Shown piece by piece: positions 41,306 to 50,602 of a stretch of DNA of 64,000 bases. The notes under the pieces are model-generated. The model searched no databases. It was not told the origin of the DNA and saw nothing but the letters and a program-made list of their open reading frames with translations. The translations under genes and the position numbers were made by a program. The stretch is from assembly GCF_017948675.1 (NCBI RefSeq), contig NZ_JAGFBU010000001.1, positions 62,001 to 126,000 of the forward strand. Direction: 5' to 3'. The DNA is from Flavobacterium flabelliforme. GTDB taxonomy: Bacteria; Bacteroidota; Bacteroidia; Flavobacteriales; Flavobacteriaceae. The stretch's first letter is position 1; the number at the start of each line of letters is the position of its first letter.

Positions 41306-43525
41306 ATGTTATACAAAATTCAAAAATTTACAGACAGTACCTATTTTACAAATGCTATGAAAGTAACAATAGCTGCTGTAATTCCTGTGATAGTATTCAC
41401 TTATTTAGGAAAATTCGGAATGGGCTTTGCAATGGCAATTGGTGCTTTTTTTACTTATCCTAGCGACATTCCTAGTAGCTTAAAACATAAAATAAAAGGT
41501 ATTGTTTTTACTGCTTTTTTAGTAGCTAGCATTAATTTGATTATCAATATTGTACATCCTTACCCTTGGATTTTTTATCCTTTTTTAACTTTACTCATCT
41601 TCTTGTTGTCGATGATTTCTGTTTATGGTCAAAGAGGTACGATGGTTTCGTTTTCTGGTCTAGTTACCGTATCCTTAGCTTTCTCAAATATTTCAACTGG
41701 TTGGGCAATGATAGAACATGCTGGTCTAATTTTAGCTGGTGGTTTATTTTACCTCATAGTTTCTCTTGTATTTCATTATATCAGACCCCACCGCTACATT
41801 GAACTACAAATTGCAGAATGTATCAAATTATCTTCTAAATATTTAAAACTGCGCGGTGATTTGTGGAATACAAATACGGACAAAAAATTGATAATAGAAA
41901 AACAATTACACCTTCAGGTTGAATTGAATACTATTCATCAAAACATAAGAGAATTTATCATCAGCAACTCTACCGTAAATGGATCGTCCAATCAAAACCG
42001 CAAAATGTTACTGGTTTTTATATCTTTGGTAGAAATACTTGAACTATCCTTATCTACATCATTTGACCACGAAAAATTACATAAAAAGTTTGATGATCAG
42101 CCTGAACTCTTACTTACCTATCAAAAATTAGCCTATAATCTTGCGGCTAGTTTAAAAAAACTATCAAAAAGTGTCAAGAAAAGAAAAGTATATGTTTCGA
42201 AATATAACTTATTGAAGGATCTGAATGCGCTACAACACGCAATCACAATCTATGAGAAAGATTTAGGAAAAATAGCAGCTTCAGAAGGCGTTTTAATGCT
42301 AACTACGATGCTACAATATGCAGAAAAACAAGTCGAAAAAATAAAAATTATCGAAAGAGCTTTTTCTCTCACCTCAAACAAACTTGATTTTAAAGGAATT
42401 GACAAGGATTTAGAAAAATTCTTAACTCCACAATATTATCCGCTGAGTACTTTGACCCAAAATCTAAGCTTCTCCTCTACTATCTTTAGACATTCCTTAC
42501 GGCTTACTATTACCTTAATGTTTGGATTTATTTTGGGTATATTTTTACCTTTTCAAAATGTATATTGGATTTTATTGACGATAATTGTAATTCTAAGACC
42601 AAGTTATGGTTTAACAAAAGAACGCTCTTTTCAACGATTAATAGGTACAATTCTTGGCGGATTGATTGCATTTGGCATCCTGTATATTGTAAAAGAAAAT
42701 TTCGTCATCAGTATACTAGCTATAATTTGTATTCTTTTGGGTTTTAGTTTTACTCAAATAAATTATAGAGTTAGCGCCACTTTTGTGACTATGTATGTAG
42801 TATTTGTATATGGTATACTAACCCCAAACATTAGCGACTTGGTGCAGTATAGAATACTAGATACTCTTGTAGGTGCGGCATTAGCTTTCTTAGCTAATCA
42901 CTTTTTATGGCCATCCTGGGAATTTTTAAACATCCCAAACCATTTAGAAAAAGCGATAAAAGCAAATCAACAGTACCTTAAACAAATTGCTATTTTCTAT
43001 AACGAAAAAGGAAGTCTTTCTACCGCCTACCGATTAGCTCGAAAAAATGCCTTTATAGAAGTGGGGAATTTAATGGCGTCTTTTCAAAGAATGTCACAGG
43101 AACCAAAATCAAAACAAAAACAATTACCGCAAGTTTACAAATTAGCAGTGCTAAATCATTCCTTATTATCATCGTTAGCATCGATGGGAACTTACATACA
43201 GTCTCATAAGACCACTACTGCCTCTAAAACTTTTAACATCGTTATAGATACAGTTTCTAAAAGTCTAGAATACGCCATTTCTATTTTAAAAGAAAATAAT
43301 TTAGACAGTTCAGAAAATATTCCGCAGGAAGAATTAGCAATGCATTTTATAGAATTAAAGAAAATTCAAGAAAATGAAATGAAAAAAGGAATTCCAAATG
43401 ATGATGAAGAAGAAGATTTTCAGTTAAAAATGCAAGAAGCACAATTAGTTATTGAACAGCTCGTCTGGCTCAATAATTTATCTGAAAACATTGTAAAAAC
43501 AATAAAAATTCTAAAAACTAGTTAA
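41306..43525 (+). CDS. FUSC/YccS-family membrane protein
   Basis: The 739-residue protein repeats one architecture twice: a six-helix membrane block (about 15-165) with a soluble helical stretch, then a second block (about 395-525) with RPSYGLTKERSFQRLIGTIL, the FUSC signature, and a soluble tail. YccS/YhfK and fusaric-acid-resistance proteins share this layout; substrates are mostly unknown. It is transcribed divergently from def and separated by a terminator from mqo. Confidence 0.88.
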   Translation: MLYKIQKFTDSTYFTNAMKVTIAAVIPVIVFTYLGKFGMGFAMAIGAFFTYPSDIPSSLKHKIKGIVFTAFLVASINLIINIVHPYPWIFYPFLTLLIFLLSMISVYGQRGTMVSFSGLVTVSLAFSNISTGWAMIEHAGLILAGGLFYLIVSLVFHYIRPHRYIELQIAECIKLSSKYLKLRGDLWNTNTDKKLIIEKQLHLQVELNTIHQNIREFIISNSTVNGSSNQNRKMLLVFISLVEILELSLSTSFDHEKLHKKFDDQPELLLTYQKLAYNLAASLKKLSKSVKKRKVYVSKYNLLKDLNALQHAITIYEKDLGKIAASEGVLMLTTMLQYAEKQVEKIKIIERAFSLTSNKLDFKGIDKDLEKFLTPQYYPLSTLTQNLSFSSTIFRHSLRLTITLMFGFILGIFLPFQNVYWILLTIIVILRPSYGLTKERSFQRLIGTILGGLIAFGILYIVKENFVISILAIICILLGFSFTQINYRVSATFVTMYVVFVYGILTPNISDLVQYRILDTLVGAALAFLANHFLWPSWEFLNIPNHLEKAIKANQQYLKQIAIFYNEKGSLSTAYRLARKNAFIEVGNLMASFQRMSQEPKSKQKQLPQVYKLAVLNHSLLSSLASMGTYIQSHKTTTASKTFNIVIDTVSKSLEYAISILKENNLDSSENIPQEELAMHFIELKKIQENEMKKGIPNDDEEEDFQLKMQEAQLVIEQLVWLNNLSENIVKTIKILKTS

Positions 43526-43530
43526 ATAAT

Positions 43531-43580
43531 AAAAGGCATTAAAATTTAGATATAGTAAGATCTAATTTTAATGCCTTTTT
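43531..43580. terminator. Bidirectional terminator between the FUSC gene and mqo
   Basis: AAAAGGCATTAAAAT pairs with ATTTTAATGCCTTTT, with additional inner pairing. Confidence 0.85.
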
Positions 43581-43596
43581 AAATATTTTTTAAACC

Positions 43597-45096
43597 CTAC
43601 TCATTTTTTAATTTCAAAACAGAAGCGGTTTCTTTTCTAATTTCCAATAGTAATTCCGGATTATCGTTTAATTTTTGTCCAAAAGAGGGAATCATCGTTT
43701 TTAATTTTTCTTGCCATTCTGGAGTTTGAAATTGCTCTTTAAAACATCTTCCTATCAAATCAATCATTATTGATACCGCTGTTGAAGCGCCAGGCGAAGC
43801 CCCTAATAATACGGATAAAGAGCCATCATCTGTAGTGATAACTTCTGTACCAAACTCAAGGATACCGCCTTCTTTTTCATCTTTCTTTATTACTTGTACT
43901 CTTTGTCCAGCTCTTTCTAAAACCCAATCTTTAGATTTCGCAGTAGGAACATATTCTTTCAAAGCATCAATTCTATCCTTAGGCGATTGTCGAACTTGTT
44001 CTATCAAATATCGAGTAAGCGGAATGTTTTTGATCCCAGCAGCGATCATAGGAATGATATTATCTGTCTTTATGGATAAAGGCAAATCGGAGTAGGAACC
44101 ATTTTTTAAAAATCGAGTAGAAAAACCTGCAAAAGGACCAAATAACAAAGCTTTTTCACCATTTATCATACGAGAATCAATGTGAGGAACAGACATTGGT
44201 GGTGCACCAACACTTGCTTTTCCATAAACTTTTGCTTGATGTTTAGCGATTACTTCAGGATTAATACATTTTAGCCATTGTCCACTTACAGGAAAACCAC
44301 CATACCCTTTTCCTTCGGGAACATCTGCTTTTTCTAATAATGGTAAAGATCCGCCGCCTGCACCAATAAAAACAAACTTAGAAAAGACTTTTTGTTTTTG
44401 TCCCGTCGCTAAATCAGTAATTTTTATTCTCCAAACCTTATCTTCAAGTTGTTTCAGCTTTTTAACTTCATGGTGAAAGTGAATAGTTACACCTTCTAAT
44501 TTAGTTAAATAGCCAAAAATATTTCTAGTTAATTCTCCAAAATTCACATCAGTACCCAAAGCCATTGATGTAGCAGCTACTTTCTCAGAATTCTTTCGAC
44601 CTTCCATTACTAAAGGCATCCATTCTTTTAATTGAGAAAAGTCAGTACTGAATACCATATCTTTAAAAAGTGGATTCGGCTTTAAAGCTTCAAATCTTTT
44701 TTGCAAATATTCGACATTTTTATCGCCCCAAACGAAACTCATGTGAGGAATGCTTTTTATAAAATTTTCGGGTGATGAAACTTTATTTTCTTGAACTAAA
44801 TAAGCCCAAAATTGTCGCGAAATTTCAAAAGATTCAGCTATACTGATTGCTTTCTTGGCACTAATACTTTTATCTTCGTTTTCTGGCGTGTAATTTAACT
44901 CGCAAAAAGCAGAATGACCTGTACCAGCATTATTCCAAGCATCTGAACTTTCAGCCGCCGCAATATCCAATCGCTCGTAAATTTCAATTTTTAAATCGGG
45001 TTGTAATTCTTTTAGGATCAATCCTAATGTTGCACTCATAATCCCCGCCCCTATAAGAACTACGTCACTATTTGTGCTTATGGTTTTATCTGACAT
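43597..45096 (-). CDS. mqo: Malate:quinone oxidoreductase
   Basis: Mqo oxidises malate to oxaloacetate at the membrane, passing electrons to quinone through FAD, and so can replace or supplement malate dehydrogenase. The 499-residue protein starts with the FAD loop VLIGAGIMSATLG. Family motifs SDAWNNAGTGHSAFCELNYT and the C-terminal GASPGASTAVSIMIDLI are visible. A dyad overlaps its promoter. Confidence 0.95.
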   Translation of the reverse strand: MSDKTISTNSDVVLIGAGIMSATLGLILKELQPDLKIEIYERLDIAAAESSDAWNNAGTGHSAFCELNYTPENEDKSISAKKAISIAESFEISRQFWAYLVQENKVSSPENFIKSIPHMSFVWGDKNVEYLQKRFEALKPNPLFKDMVFSTDFSQLKEWMPLVMEGRKNSEKVAATSMALGTDVNFGELTRNIFGYLTKLEGVTIHFHHEVKKLKQLEDKVWRIKITDLATGQKQKVFSKFVFIGAGGGSLPLLEKADVPEGKGYGGFPVSGQWLKCINPEVIAKHQAKVYGKASVGAPPMSVPHIDSRMINGEKALLFGPFAGFSTRFLKNGSYSDLPLSIKTDNIIPMIAAGIKNIPLTRYLIEQVRQSPKDRIDALKEYVPTAKSKDWVLERAGQRVQVIKKDEKEGGILEFGTEVITTDDGSLSVLLGASPGASTAVSIMIDLIGRCFKEQFQTPEWQEKLKTMIPSFGQKLNDNPELLLEIRKETASVLKLKNE

Positions 45097-45113
45097 AACA
45101 AAAATTTAAAGTG

Positions 45114-45145
45114 CAAAGATACTTTATATATGTAAAAATAAAGTA
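45114..45145 (-). promoter_or_regulatory. mqo promoter with operator-like dyad
   Basis: TATCTTTG on the minus strand (45121-45114) matches TAnnTTTG. TACTTTAT-N10-ATAAAGTA (45120-45145) begins within it and extends across the -33 region. Confidence 0.45.
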
Positions 45146-45212
45146 ACAATTTAATGTTAAAAAGTAAAAAAATGCTGGATAAATTTAGAACCAAAAAAAA
45201 AAAAGCAACTTA

Positions 45213-45629
45213 TTAAAATCTTTTTTGAGTCAAATAATCTTGAAGCATTATTGTAGCCGAAATTTCATCTATCAATGCTTTATTTTGGCGTTGTTTTTTT
45301 TTCATGCCATTATCAATCATCGATTGAAAAGCCATTTTAGAGGTAAATCGTTCATCTACTCTAACCACTTTCATATCGGGAAAATGATTGGTAAAATGTG
45401 TTACAAATCCTTTAATCATAGAGGCGCTTTCAGAAGGCATACCGTTCATTTGCTTAGGCTCTCCAATAAGCACAGCCTCAACTTTTTCTTTAGAAAAATA
45501 CTCTTTTAAAAAGGCAATAGCTGTAGCACTCGGAATTGTTGTTAATCCAGAAGCAATAATCTGCATTTCGTCAGTAACCGCGATTCCAGTTCGTTTTTGT
45601 CCGTAATCTATAGAAAGAATTCTAGCCAT
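45213..45629 (-). CDS. ruvX: RuvX/YqgF-family RNase H-fold nuclease
   Basis: The 138-residue protein opens with ILSIDYGQKRTGIAVTD, the RNase H-fold metal-binding aspartate strand, and has GEPKQMNG and VDERFTS. Family members process the 16S rRNA 5' end or act as Holliday junction resolvase candidates. The final helix carries the conserved DEISATIMLQDYL. It has a -7 match at 45648-45655. Confidence 0.92.
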   Translation of the reverse strand: MARILSIDYGQKRTGIAVTDEMQIIASGLTTIPSATAIAFLKEYFSKEKVEAVLIGEPKQMNGMPSESASMIKGFVTHFTNHFPDMKVVRVDERFTSKMAFQSMIDNGMKKKQRQNKALIDEISATIMLQDYLTQKRF

Positions 45630-45647
45630 TTGCTATTTGTTTATTGG

Positions 45648-45655
45648 CAAAGATA
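45648..45655 (-). promoter_or_regulatory. Promoter -7 element of ruvX
   Basis: TATCTTTG on the minus strand fits TAnnTTTG, 18 bases upstream of the ruvX ATG. Confidence 0.5.
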
Positions 45656-45799
45656 AGTAAAGCTTTCAGATTTATTAATACCTACCTACAAGTGCAAGCA
45701 TTACTAGGGATTTCACTTCAAACGTAATTCTGTTAATCTAACAAAAACATTTAATATGTTACTATTGCAAAAAGCATCAAGTTTTCTAAAAAATCCATT

Positions 45800-45807
45800 T
45801 ATATTTG
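45800..45807 (+). promoter_or_regulatory. Promoter -7 element of dapD
   Basis: TATATTTG fits TAnnTTTG and gives a leader of about 15 bases before the ATG at 45826. Confidence 0.5.
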
Positions 45808-45825
45808 TACAAAAATTTCAAAAAA

Positions 45826-46641
45826 ATGAATCCATTACAAACAATCATAGAACAAGCTTGGGAAAACCGTGCTTTGTTACAAGAAAAAGAAACAACTGAT
45901 GCAATTAGATCAGTTATTGAGCTACTAGATACTGGAAAGTTGCGTGTTGCTGAACCTGTTGCCGAAGGATGGCAAGTAAACGAATGGGTAAAAAAAGCGG
46001 TAGTAATGTATTTCCCTATTCAAAAAATGGAAACTTGGGAATCTGGTATTTTTGAGTACCATGATAAAATGTTACTAAAAAGAGGTTACGCTGAAAAAGG
46101 AATTCGTGTTGTACCAAATGCTGTTGCTCGTTATGGCTCTTATATCTCTAGCGGTGTTATTTTGATGCCAAGCTACGTAAATATTGGTGCTTATGTTGAC
46201 GAAGGAACTATGGTAGATACCTGGGCTACAGTAGGAAGTTGTGCGCAAATTGGAAAAAACGTACACTTAAGTGGTGGTGTAGGAATTGGTGGTGTTCTTG
46301 AACCCTTACAAGCTGCTCCTGTTATTATTGAAGATGGCGCTTTTATTGGATCTCGTTGTATCGTTGTCGAAGGTGTTCATGTTGGTAAAGAAGCAGTTCT
46401 TGGCGCTAATGTTTGCCTTACAGCATCTACAAAAATCATTGATGTAACTGGCGAAGAACCTATTGAAATGAAAGGTTTTGTTCCTGCTCGTTCAGTAGTT
46501 ATTCCTGGAAGTTATACAAAAAAATTTGCTGCTGGAGAGTTTCAAGTACCATGTGCCTTAATTATCGGAACTCGTAAACCTTCTACTGATTTAAAAACAT
46601 CATTAAATAATGCGTTGCGCGAATATGACGTTGCAGTATAA
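45826..46641 (+). CDS. dapD: Tetrahydrodipicolinate N-succinyltransferase
   Basis: DapD succinylates tetrahydrodipicolinate on the way to diaminopimelate and lysine. From the ATG at 45826 it is 271 residues, the normal size. It has an N-terminal helical domain and a left-handed beta-helix with hexapeptide repeats (GAYVDEGTMVDTWATVGSCA, GGVGIGGVLEP). The frame extends back to 45805, but that start lies upstream of the predicted transcription start. Confidence 0.95.
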   Translation: MNPLQTIIEQAWENRALLQEKETTDAIRSVIELLDTGKLRVAEPVAEGWQVNEWVKKAVVMYFPIQKMETWESGIFEYHDKMLLKRGYAEKGIRVVPNAVARYGSYISSGVILMPSYVNIGAYVDEGTMVDTWATVGSCAQIGKNVHLSGGVGIGGVLEPLQAAPVIIEDGAFIGSRCIVVEGVHVGKEAVLGANVCLTASTKIIDVTGEEPIEMKGFVPARSVVIPGSYTKKFAAGEFQVPCALIIGTRKPSTDLKTSLNNALREYDVAV

Positions 46642-46672
46642 TAATTTCTAATAAAAATCTACAAATTTACCA

Positions 46673-48544
46673 ATGCAAAATTATCTTCAAAGTGTAAAAC
46701 TTTTTTTCAAACGTTTTTTAGTAGTACTTTTTGTTTATCAAATTTGTAGGTTTTTATTTTACTTCTTTAATCGCAATGCTTTTGAAAGGATCTCTTTTAA
46801 AGGATTTTTAGGCGGCATTCATTTTGACTTATCGGCAATTGCTTACATCAATCTGATCTTTGCCGTATTGCACCTTTTACCGGGGAATTTTAAATACAGA
46901 CCTAATTATCAAAAAGGATTAAAAATCGCCTTCTTTACTGTAAACTTAATTTTCATATTAACCAATTTTGTTGATTTCGAATATTATAAATTTACAGGAA
47001 GACGCAGTACATTTGGAATGATTACAGCAACTGGAATGGAAAATGAGATTGGTGGATTACTCTTTTCATTTTTAGTTGAATTCTGGTATTTGCCTTTATT
47101 AGCAATTGTTTTGGCCTTACTTTTTTGGAAAGCAATTCCTAATTTAAAAATGGTTACTGAAACAAGTTCAAGCAAACTTCAATCGTTAAAACAAAGTGGA
47201 TTATTCCTTTTATTCTTAGCCACTGTATTTGTAATAGGACGTGGTGGTTTTCAAAAAAAACCATTAAAAATCGTTGATGCTGTTAATTACGGCTCTATCA
47301 ATCAGTCCGCAATTGTACTGAATACCCCTTTTTGTATCTTAAAAACAATCGGTAAAAAGGAAACATTAGAATCTCCTAAGTTCTATTCCGAAAAAGAATT
47401 AAATACTATATTCAATCCGATTACAGTAACTAAAACTTCGGGGAAACCAACTAAAAAAAATGTTGTCATTTTAATCTTAGAAAGCTTTGGTAGAGAAAAT
47501 TTACAATGCGGACAAACACCTTTTTTAGATTCCTTAATAGAAAAATCAATGTTTTTTGAAAACGGTTTTGCCAATGGTAAACTTTCTATAGATGCTGTTC
47601 CTTCTACGTTATCAAGCGTTCCTAGTTTGATGAATAATTCGCTGATTACTTCAAGTTATGCCATTAATGAAGTATATGGTTTGCCCAAAATAATGAAGGA
47701 TAACGGTTATCAAACCTCCTTTTTTCATGGTGCATTTAATGGAAGCCAAAATTTTGACCAATACTGTAAAGTGGCTGGTTTTGATGCTTATTATGGAAAA
47801 GATCAATATGAAGGACCTGAATCTTTTGATGGAAGATGGGGAATTTTTGACGAAGAGTTTTTACAATATTTTTCTAGAAAATTATCACAATTCAAACAAC
47901 CATTTTTCACCACTTTATTTACAATTTCATCACACAATCCTTATATAATTCCAGAAAAATATAAAGGAAAATTCCCAAAAGGAAATACAAAAATTCAGGA
48001 AAGTATAGCTTATTCTGATTTTGCTTTAAAGCTCTTTTTTGAAACTGCTTCTAAACAAGATTGGTATAAAAACACTTTATTTGTAATAGTAGCCGATCAT
48101 ACTTCTTCAGAACCCAAACAAGCAAAATTTAAAACTAATGTTGGGAAATTTAGAATCCCTATTTTATTTTTTGATCCTTCCAATCCTAATTTAGTTGGAA
48201 AAAACAGTAAAAATTTGCAGCAAATAGATGTAATGCCTTCCATATTAGAATATCTAAATATCGATGCTAAGATGGTTACTTTTGGAAAATCATATCAATC
48301 TGATAAAGATTTTGTGGTTTATTATTTGGACAATATCTATCACTATATTTCAGGAGATTTCTACTTGGCTTTTGATGGAAAAAAATCATTGGGACTTTAC
48401 AATTTCAAAAATGATGAATTATTAAAAAATAATTTATTAAAAACCAATCCAGCAAAAGCAGCGGAAATGGAACGATTTATCAAAGCGTATGTTCAGAGTT
48501 TTAACGAACGTATAATAAAAAATAAACTTACATTAAAAAAATAA
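46673..48544 (+). CDS. LTA-synthase-like membrane phosphotransferase
   Basis: The 623-residue protein has five N-terminal membrane helices (to about residue 190) and an alkaline-phosphatase-superfamily domain outside. The first metal-site glutamate lies in LILESFGRENL, the likely nucleophile in GKLSIDAVPSTLSSVPSL, and a late metal site in VADHTSSEP. Family members transfer phosphoglycerol or phosphoethanolamine to envelope glycans. In a Gram-negative LPS cluster, headgroup transfer to LPS or capsule is the better guess; this is inference. A GT9 gene follows four bases later. Confidence 0.88.
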   Translation: MQNYLQSVKLFFKRFLVVLFVYQICRFLFYFFNRNAFERISFKGFLGGIHFDLSAIAYINLIFAVLHLLPGNFKYRPNYQKGLKIAFFTVNLIFILTNFVDFEYYKFTGRRSTFGMITATGMENEIGGLLFSFLVEFWYLPLLAIVLALLFWKAIPNLKMVTETSSSKLQSLKQSGLFLLFLATVFVIGRGGFQKKPLKIVDAVNYGSINQSAIVLNTPFCILKTIGKKETLESPKFYSEKELNTIFNPITVTKTSGKPTKKNVVILILESFGRENLQCGQTPFLDSLIEKSMFFENGFANGKLSIDAVPSTLSSVPSLMNNSLITSSYAINEVYGLPKIMKDNGYQTSFFHGAFNGSQNFDQYCKVAGFDAYYGKDQYEGPESFDGRWGIFDEEFLQYFSRKLSQFKQPFFTTLFTISSHNPYIIPEKYKGKFPKGNTKIQESIAYSDFALKLFFETASKQDWYKNTLFVIVADHTSSEPKQAKFKTNVGKFRIPILFFDPSNPNLVGKNSKNLQQIDVMPSILEYLNIDAKMVTFGKSYQSDKDFVVYYLDNIYHYISGDFYLAFDGKKSLGLYNFKNDELLKNNLLKTNPAKAAEMERFIKAYVQSFNERIIKNKLTLKK

Positions 48545-48548
48545 ATCA

Positions 48549-49619
48549 ATGATGAAAATTTTAGTGATTCAACACAAAATGATTGGTGACGTTTTAGTAA
48601 GTAGCATTATCTGTAATAATTTACGAAAAGCCTATCCTAATGCTCAGATTGATTATTTGGTAAATGACAATACCGTTGCAGTTTTAAAAGGAAATCCCAA
48701 CATTAGCAACCTTATTATTTTTGATAAAAAAGCGCAAAATAGTTTTTTTGAATTGATCAAATTTGCTTTTCAAATCCGAAAAAACAAATATGACATTGTT
48801 GTTGATGCTTATTCAAAATTACAAAGCTGGATCATTACATTGCTCTCTGGTGCTAAACAAAAAATATCTTATCAAAAAACGGGAAGGACATTTTTATACG
48901 ATTACAACATTCCGCTGGCAAAAAATCCATCATCCAATTTTGGCTTAGCCATTGAACGGAGATTATCATTACTTTCTCCGTTGAATTTAACTATATCTAT
49001 TGATCCTTTTCCAAAAGTATTTCTTGACCAGGAGGAAATAAAGTTCGCTACTGCTCTTTTTGAGCAACATAAAATAGATGAATCTCGAAAAACCGTAATG
49101 GTGAGTTTGCTAGGGAGCGAAAAACTTAAGACTTATCCGCCGCAGTATATGGCTGCTATTCTAGATTCTGTAAGTGACTCGTTCCAGATAAATATTGTAT
49201 TTAATTATTTTCCTAGCCAAATTGAGGAAGCCAGAATTATATATAATTACTGCGCTACAAAAACTCAAAAAAACATTTATTTCGATCTTTTAGGAGCTGA
49301 CTTAAGACAATATATAGCTATAATGAGTAAATGTGATGTTATTATAGGAAACGACGGTGGTGCAATAAATCTAGCCAAAGCGTTAGGAAAACCTTCCTTT
49401 ATTATTTTTTCTCCCTGGATCGAAAAGAAAATTTGGGCAACTTTTGAAGACGGTATTCATCATACTTCAATTCATCTTAAAGATGTTTTGCCGGCACTTT
49501 TTTCTGAAAAAACAGAAAAAGAATCAAAAGAGAATGCTATTTCTTTATATGAGAATTTGAAACCTGAGTTTGTAATAAAAAAGATGATTCCTTTTTTAAA
49601 GCAGCATCTTTTACCTTAA
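48549..49619 (+). CDS. GT9-family heptosyltransferase-like protein
   Basis: The 356-residue GT-B protein starts MMKILVIQHKMIGDVLVSS, the GT9 N-terminal motif, and carries GNDGGAINLAKALGKPSF near residues 270-287, where the nucleotide-sugar site lies. GT9 enzymes such as WaaC and WaaF add heptose to the LPS core; donor and acceptor here are unknown. The start may be the second methionine, at 48552. Confidence 0.9.
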   Translation: MMKILVIQHKMIGDVLVSSIICNNLRKAYPNAQIDYLVNDNTVAVLKGNPNISNLIIFDKKAQNSFFELIKFAFQIRKNKYDIVVDAYSKLQSWIITLLSGAKQKISYQKTGRTFLYDYNIPLAKNPSSNFGLAIERRLSLLSPLNLTISIDPFPKVFLDQEEIKFATALFEQHKIDESRKTVMVSLLGSEKLKTYPPQYMAAILDSVSDSFQINIVFNYFPSQIEEARIIYNYCATKTQKNIYFDLLGADLRQYIAIMSKCDVIIGNDGGAINLAKALGKPSFIIFSPWIEKKIWATFEDGIHHTSIHLKDVLPALFSEKTEKESKENAISLYENLKPEFVIKKMIPFLKQHLLP

Positions 49620-49753
49620 TCACGAATTGAGGATTAAATAATAATTTATGATACTTTTTATTTGACACTAAAGTAAAATTTCATTATTTTTTATAAAAAC
49701 TTCAATTTAGTGAGTAAAATAATTTCTACAGAAAAAATAGTTTTAAATTAAAA

Positions 49754-50515
49754 TCATTTTTTCCAAAACTGGAATTGTTTTTTCAATCTTTTTTTTCTCA
49801 AAAACTTTTCTTGAAAATCGCTTGTCATTGTCCAAAGTGTTTCAAAAACAGATTTTTCCGATTCTCCAGATACTTTTGCATATTCATTACTCATAATGAC
49901 AATCATATCCTTGCGAGGCGTAAGACGTCTTAGATTATTCATGCGCATTTCAAAAGACATTGATTCATGAAACTTCATTCTATTTAGGTCAACTAAATAA
50001 AAGGAATATTTGCCGTCTCCATTATTTTTAATTAAGGTATTTCCTGGCGAATGATCCATAAACTCAATTCCATTTTGATGTAAATCATAAGAAAAACGAG
50101 TAAATTGTCTTAAAATATTTTCTGCATCAGGATAATCCGTTTCGACTAATTCTCTGTAGGTCAAATCACAATCTAAATGTTCGGAAACATAATAACTTTC
50201 ATTTAATCCTAAGGCATCAAAATTCTCGAAATAAGCAATTGGACTTGGAGTTCCTATTCCTTTTTCTAATAAAATGGTAGCATATTCAAAAGAGCGTTTG
50301 GCTTTGGATTTTCTAAAATATTTATAGGCGATTTTATTAATTAAATTGGGCTTTTTAAAAGATTTTATATTTAAAATTAAATCTTCTACTTTAAAAAGTT
50401 TGATGTTATTTCTATTCCCAACAACAAAATTTTCTCCTGAAGTTTCAAAATATTTAATGCAATTGTCAATTAAATTATCAAATTTTAAAAAATTTTTGTG
50501 GTATTTAGAATGCAT
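49754..50515 (-). CDS. Kdo/LPS-kinase-like protein
   Basis: The 253-residue protein is the only minus-strand gene in this cluster. It has a kinase-like fold: an ATP-lysine region in the N-terminal lobe, then MDHSPGNTLI (a catalytic-loop equivalent, about 150-159) and YLVDLNRM (in place of DFG, about 173-180). WaaP/KdkA relatives phosphorylate LPS core sugars. It has a good -7 element, TACTTTTG, at 50533-50540. Confidence 0.85.
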   Translation of the reverse strand: MHSKYHKNFLKFDNLIDNCIKYFETSGENFVVGNRNNIKLFKVEDLILNIKSFKKPNLINKIAYKYFRKSKAKRSFEYATILLEKGIGTPSPIAYFENFDALGLNESYYVSEHLDCDLTYRELVETDYPDAENILRQFTRFSYDLHQNGIEFMDHSPGNTLIKNNGDGKYSFYLVDLNRMKFHESMSFEMRMNNLRRLTPRKDMIVIMSNEYAKVSGESEKSVFETLWTMTSDFQEKFLRKKRLKKQFQFWKK

Positions 50516-50532
50516 AAATAAATATTTTAATT

Positions 50533-50540
50533 CAAAAGTA
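50533..50540 (-). promoter_or_regulatory. Promoter -7 element of the LPS-kinase-like gene
   Basis: TACTTTTG on the minus strand fits TAnnTTTG, with a leader of about 14 bases. Confidence 0.5.
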
Positions 50541-50602
50541 TATATTATCTTTTACTAATCAAATTTAATAGTTAATTTCGCAAAAATATATTTCAATTTA
50601 AC

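Noticed and set aside
45225..45606. Plus-strand frames opposite ruvX
   Set aside because: They are shadows of the well-supported ruvX gene with no family features.
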